A stretch of 64,000 bases of DNA from Morinoia aosen (Eukaryota > Arthropoda > Malacostraca > Amphipoda > Talitridae). Position 1 is the first letter of the stretch; each line of letters opens with the position of its first letter. Positions 57,654-64,000 of the stretch are shown here, in pieces. Position numbers and translations under genes: made by a program. The DNA lies in NCBI GenBank assembly GCA_030386875.1, contig CM059575.1, positions 18,314,293-18,378,292 of the forward strand, given 5' to 3'. The notes under the pieces were generated by a model. It was not told where the DNA came from. It saw only the letters and a program-made list of their open reading frames with translations, and searched no databases.

Positions 57654-58140
57654 ACAACAGTGAACGCTAGCTACGCAAGCAACTGCGAACGCTAAGTTGA
57701 GCAAACAACTGTGAACGCAAGTTAAGTAAACAACTGTGAACGCAAAGTTACGTAAACAACTGTGAACGCAAGTTAAGCAAACAACTGTGAACGCAAAGTT
57801 ACGCAAAAAACTGTGAACACAAGTCACGCAAACAACTGTGAACGCAAAGTTACGCAAACAACTGTGAATGCAAAGTTACGCAAGCAACTGTGAACGCTAA
57901 GTCAAGCAAATAACTGTGAACGCAAGTTCCGCAAACAACTGTGAACGCAAATTAAGCAAACAACTGTGAACGCAAAGTTAAGCAAACAACTTTGAACGCG
58001 AAGTTACGTAAGCAACTGAGAACGCAAGTTGCGCAAACAACTGTGAACGCAAAGTTAATTAAGCAAACAACTGTGAACGCAAGTTACGCACACAACTGTG
58101 AATGCAAATTTACGCAAACAACTGCGAACGTAATTTACGT
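57654..58140. repeat. 25/26-bp minisatellite, about 19 units
   Basis: Unit GCAAACAACTGTGAACGCAA followed by GTTAA or AGTTAC. Alternating 25- and 26-bp units shift the frame repeatedly. Confidence 0.93.
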
Positions 58141-58144
58141 GAGT

Positions 58145-59800
58145 TGGACATACAAGGCAAATAAACATTCCCACAGACCGGCGCTTTGCCAGTTTGTCGC
58201 TAGGCCTTTAATTGGGTCCAGTTAATTTAACTGGTCCTTTTTATTTCTGTTATTTAAACACGCCTCTAAAAAGATCCTTTGATCTCCCAATTGCTTTCAG
58301 AAATTTTATTCAAAGATATGCTTCGTAAAATCTGGCAACGCTCAGGAATTGAAATTTGGATTAAATGAAGGACTGTTTGATGACCATTGAATTTTGTCGG
58401 CCACTTTTTGAGGAAGAAATTAGATTGATTTTGTGATCATTTGATAGATCTTCCAGAGTGGAATAGGTCTCCGGCAATTTTGCGCTTGCGAGATTAGATT
58501 GTTTGATAATCTTAGTTTTTATCGAGCGTTTGTATTTCTAATTTGTTTGTCACAAAATTGCCGTGCGATCCATAGAGTAATTTTTATCATAATTATACCT
58601 GCTTTTTGCGTAGCGATGAACTAAGTGTTAAATGCTGGAATGGAGTGAAAAATAAAATATAATCCCCGTCCAGACTTGCGTTAAAAACACGCCTCGTGGA
58701 TGTGGCACGCGCCGAGCACTGCAGGCACAGCTGGCCGTTACGGGCGTCTGGAGTCAAGGAAACTTGTATCGAAATATTGTTTGCAAAAAATAATTTTCCT
58801 TTACTTTTGTTAAGAGCTGCGTGAAGTGCAGTACGTCACAACTCGGTCTCATTAAGCACACGTCACTGTTATGTTTATGTGTATTTTTTTATTAATTTGC
58901 TGTGAACCTGCACTGTCAAAAATTATGCGCTTTGATGCGTGAAAAAATCACTGGAACATTTTTAATTTGCATCACTTAAATCAGTCTTATCTAATTCATT
59001 CTAACTTAACGAAATCCAACCTAATCTAACGAACCTAACATAATATAACTTAGCCCAACGTAACCCATCCTAACATACTTTTATCTAAACAATTTCAAGG
59101 CCTCCTAACATATCAATGCCTAACCTATCCCAACCAAACCTATCGTACCCAGCGCTCTTAAAAATGCTCACCATGCGGTCAAAAATGGCGGTATTTACTG
59201 AATTTGACCACGTCTGTTTATTTTGTTAATAAACTTTCGCAAAAAACTTTTGCCGTATTTTAATTTTTCAAATGCAGTCAACAAAATTTTACACTATAAT
59301 CAGCAGGTATTCGTGAAATTGATTCTCAGTAAACCACGGCTGCTGATTTAGTCTGAAAGCCAATGCTGTACTCGAGAGCAGCACCCTTGATAGAGTAATG
59401 AAAAAGAAGTGAAACCAAAAATCTCTTTGAAACTGAGCAGTTGAGCCATGCATATATGCAATGGACCTAATCATGCATTTCAATGTGAGGAGCAAAGGCT
59501 AAAACTACTGGATGTCCCAAAAAATGTACTCTCTCTTTGAGTACCAAGCATTCATGTTTTTTATCGTAATGTAGATGTTTATTGACATCGGTCGATAAAC
59601 TTTTACATCCCTCGATAAAAATTTAAATAAAGAAAAGAACAAAAAATTGAAGAAAATTTGTTGTCATAAATGAACCCTTTGCCGCACGTGAAGCAGAGGA
59701 TGAGTTCGTCAGTCAAAGGATGAGTTCACGTTTTGGGACCTCATGCAACTCAAGTTACGCAATTTCTGCCTACTGTCAAAATTTGTGCTTCTTCTTTGTC
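58145..59800. other. No recognisable gene
   Basis: Scattered CCTAACC/TAACC repeats at 59,000-59,150. No gene or element boundary otherwise. Confidence 0.45.
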
Positions 59801-59807
59801 AATCTTA

Positions 59808-61110
59808 CAGGGTGTTAGACAGCAAGAGCTGAGGCAGTAGGCAAGGACACGCAAAATAAATACTTCTTCACGAATCCAAAATATTTCAAAATTCGTTAGT
59901 TTTCTAGACGCTGAGAGTGGAGTTTAACCAAGAGGTTTAGTTAATTACATTTCTGTTTTTGAAAAAAGGCATAATTGGAAAAAAATGGATAATAGACGAA
60001 CAGATTTAAACAAACTTTACGATTACTGTTTGAAATGTTTGCCTCCTGCGTCGACACAGGTCTGGCATCTCTTGAGAATGGATTGCTGGCGTGATACAAA
60101 AGTTTTGGTCGCCATGCAATGTTGCCTGCAACGACCGCTATCCTTGCGACAAGATCAATCTCGGACTCCACCGTTGTTTCGTAAATCAATGATTTAATGT
60201 GGCCCCAGAGAACGAAATAGAAAGGACCCATGACTGGAGGTCTTGGAGGCCACACCACTGGTCCATAACGCCCTATACACACACTTATTCGAAGAGTCGT
60301 CATCCAGATATTGGAGGGCATTCCTGTCGGAATGGGCCAAGCTCCGTCGTGCTGGAATTAAACTTGGAGGCAGTTCAGGCAACACGTCTTTTGAAAAGTT
60401 ACACAAATTAGCCTATTTATAGTACATGAGATTAGATATGGCTCAGTAATATAGTCTCTGATAATACCAGCTCACATATTGACACTTAATGTTGGTAGTT
60501 GATCAAATGCAGCGCATAAGGGTCATCCTCTTACATGTTGTGCAAGTTATATGAACTGAGCGCTCCATTCCGTGTAAAAGTGGCTTCGTCAGTGAAGATA
60601 ACATAATTCCAGAAATTGCCATTGGCCTGTTCTTGCATCAGGTATAAACGAGTAAACTGCTCACGAGGGATCCAGTTGGTCGAGAACAGATTCTGAACTA
60701 TATGAAAAGGGTTAAGATGTAGATTGTTGTCGTTGAGAACAGGCGACACGTGGTTTGGTACATGCTGATGAGGCCTCAGGTGCTGGCGTGAGGCCTGTCT
60801 AGCAAGTACTGCAGCGCGTCGTCCTAAACTGCATCATGTGATTTCTGGGGCCGACCATAACCTTTCTTGTTCGCGTTGAAGCCTCCACGCTCGCTTAGAC
60901 GACGATATATGTTTGTAACCATGAGATATCCAGGCAAAGATCGACAGGAAAAACACTCCCGACACAAACCAGCAGCGCCTCCAGCATTGCCGTTGGCCGC
61001 ACCGTGAGCCTGACGCAAAACCACCGTTTTTTCATTCTACAAACGTGCATGGTGTCAAAAGCATTTCGTACACTGACCTGATTCGTAAAATCTAAGTAAT
61101 CGAGTGATGC
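59808..61110 (-). pseudogene. Decayed mariner-superfamily transposase, minus strand
   Basis: Minus-strand order: HGAANGNAGGAAGL then SLPGYLMVTNIYRRLSERGG and a GRPQ linker (61,005-60,835), matching the DUF4817-like N-terminal HTH; then a catalytic segment, NFWNYVIFTDEATFTRNGAL (about 60,630-60,570), with the first catalytic Asp in TDE; a middle part around LQYLDDDSS (about 60,310); and the C-terminal WPPRPPVMGPFYFVLWGHIK (about 60,250-60,200), where the usual SPDL is damaged, followed by DLVARIAVVAGNI. Frameshifts separate these. The 3' terminus is probably the CAGGGTGTTAGACAGC at 59,808 preceded by TA. No matching end was found on the right. It is the same general transposase type as the copy at 52.3 kb. 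Confidence 0.78.
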
Positions 61111-61114
61111 TAGA

Positions 61115-61465
61115 TGCAAAAGTAATATTGAATTTGAAATTTACATATCAGATACGCAAAAATGTGGAAGAGTTAGAAAGTTGAAACATTAAACCTCATT
61201 GCCTTGAAACTGAGGAGTTTTGACATATTTAGCGTTCGTGAAAAAGGATTTACGGGTCTTTTCTTCTGTCATATATATGCATCGAATTACTCAACACCCG
61301 TCATAAGTTGGAAGCTTTAAGAATGCGCTAAAAACACGTAATTCATTAACTGTTTTTAAATGAACAGAGGAAGTCTTCGTATCTCAGATCCCCAGTCTTA
61401 ACATAGCCGCACATAGATACAAAAAAGTTGAATCGCGAGGCGAACACATTCTTAGAACGTTGTCA
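61115..61465. other. No recognisable gene
   Basis: AT-rich, no domain, probably includes the lost 5' end of the mariner relic. Confidence 0.4.
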
Positions 61466-61467
61466 TA

Positions 61468-61515
61468 GTGTGACGGACGGACGGCATAAGACGCGGCTCA
61501 TCTCGTAGTATCGAT
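61468..61515 (-). repeat. Dispersed repeat R-GCGGCTC, copy 4 (fragment)
   Basis: GACGGACGGCATAAGACGCG followed by GCTC and TATCGATG matches the terminal 45 bp of the copies at 22.9 and 46.2 kb. Confidence 0.6.
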
Positions 61516-61519
61516 GTAC

Positions 61520-64000
61520 ACCACCAGGACTTAAAAAGTTCTTGACTAATTCATTTCACCTGACGTCGCCGAGCATCATCATCCACATTTACATCGAGCT
61601 CGATACTCTAACCTTGAACTGGTTATTAGCTTCAGGTTATTAACCTCTCATGTTGTTAATGATCTCTAGCGCTTCCCGAAAACGACGTGGGAGAAAATTC
61701 TTCCATGTTGCGTAATACGCAGAGAGTTTTTAAGGCATACTTTAAGCCTGTGATTCGGGCCAAAAGGGACATGCTGAATAATAATTCATCATCTTGTCCT
61801 CGAAAGTGCTGAATATTTTAAAATTTACTTACTTTCTTATTTACTGAATTAAAAAAATATTAACCACTATGCTAGTCGAAAGACTTTACCCGCCGCACCC
61901 TATGAATCTGTTGCATCATCATTTTTCATTTTTGCCTGATTGTCTTACTTTTGTAAGGATAGTGTCCCTACTTTCTTTTAATCTTTTTGCACCTCATCTT
62001 CGCTACATCACGTAACGTTATCGCCTTTGCATCATCACCTTTGCATGATCATCTTGACACCATTACCTGCGTATGATCTCCCTGCGGCACCCTCCGCTCC
62101 CATGTTGCCAGGCTGTCCCAGCTTTGATGGCCGAGAGTTTGCTTGAATTTTTTGGCTCGTGCCCACAATTCTGAGAAAAACTTCACTAATCAGACGCGCG
62201 GTGGGAGTAAAATCCACTTAATGAAGTCCCTCCTCCGCCCTCAGAAGGGAACTTAACGACCCTATCTTTCGCGCCGCCAGCGCCTCCCATGCCTCGGGCA
62301 GCCAAGTTAATCACGGCGAGATTCGACGCTCTTGCAGTTTAGGATAAAGAAATTAAAATTGAAGTTCCAGAGACTTCAATTGCACCTCTGGGTCTGAGCA
62401 CTGTGCGTTAACCTAGAAAATTCCTTTTATGCGACTCTCTCAGCCCAACTCAAAAGCGATGAGGATGTGATCCAGCTTGGGAAGAAGTAGTCGCGTGGTG
62501 ACAAGAAAACTGTTTCGTATTCTTCTGGGTCGTACTCGTAAAAATACGACGCTTGATTAATTTGTGAATACAAATATATCAATCTGTATCTAGTATGACC
62601 TTGTCGTTACAACGCATCAAAGTGCTATGTACTCACAAGTTTCGATTTTTACATTCGTTCATGCACACCATTCGATGTCGCCGCGCGTGTCCTGGCGTAG
62701 ATTGGAAATAAGAATGCTTTTTTCCAAACTAAGCACAGTGCCTAAATTTTCTGTCAGAATAGGGATGGAATACGCAACTTGGTCGTGCATTTTTGATATG
62801 AGCTCATCTGACTTACATTTGGTCCTCCGGCCAAAGTACTTTGCTGGATTTTCAAACTAAAGAGAAATCCCGCCAACTTGTCAAACGACCCCAAAAGTAC
62901 AATAAGTTGCCAGACTCCAAACATTGTTCCTCGCTGTTTGTTGGCTTACAGTTACGTAAACAAACGTCGTCTGTCCTGACGCACTGACGATGTTGGGAAA
63001 GATTGACTTGGACGCTGTCGTCTCTGACGTGACTCCGGCTACGTGAGAGGCGTACGTATAGTGCTTCCCGAGGCGATGTTTTTTTTCTGGTGATGAAAGG
63101 CCCCTTACATTATTGCCACCAATCAATCGATCGTTCGATTTATTGAAAAACTGACCCACAAATCCGTAATATATGTCTACAAATTCATTCAGAAACTCTT
63201 TTCCAAGATATTGAAGGTAACAGGGGCGATTGTTTTCAGTGCAATTGTCATAAATTTACGTTAAGAGGAAACAAATATCAAAGCATAAACGTATTCATAC
63301 GAGTATTTAGTTTGATCAATACTATGCACTTCACACATTAATCAAGCAATGAAACCTTGAATTAGAACTTATCGCCCACGGAGAGATAAAAGCACGTAAG
63401 TTTAACCGTCGGATTTTACGTTAACCCCTTTTTTTGATCAATTTAGTGCTCGGTAGCGTCGTAGTTAAACAATGATATTTTGATGGATATTTTTTGTGCC
63501 AGAAGTCACTGAAGCAAATCAGCCTACAAGCAGCTTTATTCCAATGTGGACTTCATTATGCTCAAATAGCTATAATATTTTTCCCGCATCAACCGTGGAA
63601 AATAAGTTATTTCGATTTTTTAAAGTTTTTCTCTCACTCAGTGGCGAAACGAATCGATTTGGCCAACCAAAGTTCCACGTACGCCTTCAGTCAGCGCGGT
63701 TGCTTGGCCGGGAAAATTTCAGAACCAGTTTACTTCTTGAGCTAAAAATGTGAAGTATCTTGTAAAATTTTACCACCAAAACTACATACTCCAAGTATCT
63801 CAGGCCCCGTAGCAGTGAAAAGGATGAAAAGCGTAAGCATGAATTGAAAAGCGATGAACAACCGATGAAATTTGACGTGTTTTTTACTCGAGTGAACGTG
63901 TCGCGTATTCACACATAGATGGGCAAGTGTGTTCTCTACTTAAACACACTCTTTAAGATTGTCTAGGAAACAAACACGCGCCACTGCATGGCTGATGCTC
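61520..64000. other. No recognisable gene
   Basis: Frames 62,035-62,217, 62,627-62,860, 62,881-63,159 and 63,494-63,753 were read and show no known domain. No RNA gene or element end identified. Confidence 0.45.

Overview
This window is eukaryotic and most likely comes from an insect or another arthropod with a large, repeat-rich genome. The evidence is its AT-rich composition, dense relics of transposon classes common in arthropods (mariner, Penelope, I-like and other LINEs, tRNA-derived SINEs, inverted-repeat elements), and many short TAACC/GGTTA-type stretches of the kind common in insect DNA. I find no convincing host protein-coding gene, no rRNA and no functional tRNA. Nearly everything that can be identified is mobile DNA or tandem repeat. 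The species cannot be named from the sequence alone.

Layout. 1-9.7 kb holds two decayed mariner copies (1.56-3.08 kb), a piggyBac-like non-autonomous element (4.83-5.66 kb) and a 2.7 kb fold-back element whose 122-bp arms are nearly identical (5.94-8.66 kb). 9.7-16.7 kb is a cluster of minisatellites with unrelated units: 36 bp, about 9 bp, GT-rich, 20 bp, about 20 bp, 21 bp, about 26 bp, then the 21-bp unit again. 16.7-24.6 kb is mostly unrecognised, apart from an inverted pair of a dispersed repeat at 21.5 and 22.9 kb. 24.7-28.4 kb contains a broken Penelope-like element whose 3' end carries a hammerhead-ribozyme-like motif. 28.6-32.2 kb holds two copies of an unknown ~580-bp repeat. The second is split by a 1,470-bp piggyBac-like element flanked by TTAA, so the first acts as a paralogous empty site. 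32.7-33.6 kb is another mariner relic.

35.13-42.0 kb is the main feature: an apparently intact non-LTR retrotransposon on the minus strand. It resembles the I group because it has an APE endonuclease, reverse transcriptase, RNase H and a trinucleotide-repeat tail. Both ORFs are open (847 and 1,241 aa). ORF1 contains an internal tandem duplication of the whole gag module, giving six zinc knuckles, and ends in an SR/RS-rich tail.

42.5-64 kb holds a minus-strand tRNA-derived SINE, a 547-bp inverted-repeat element with a perfect 8-bp target duplication (45.2 kb), a decayed LINE (48.4-51.1 kb), a mariner-superfamily element with both ends visible (52.3-53.7 kb), a chimeric junction at 55.3 kb (LINE fragment, mariner end fragments, SINE), a 25/26-bp minisatellite (57.7-58.1 kb) and a last mariner relic (59.8-61.1 kb). 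Only the I-like element could still be autonomous. The SINEs and the inverted-repeat elements would depend on proteins encoded elsewhere.
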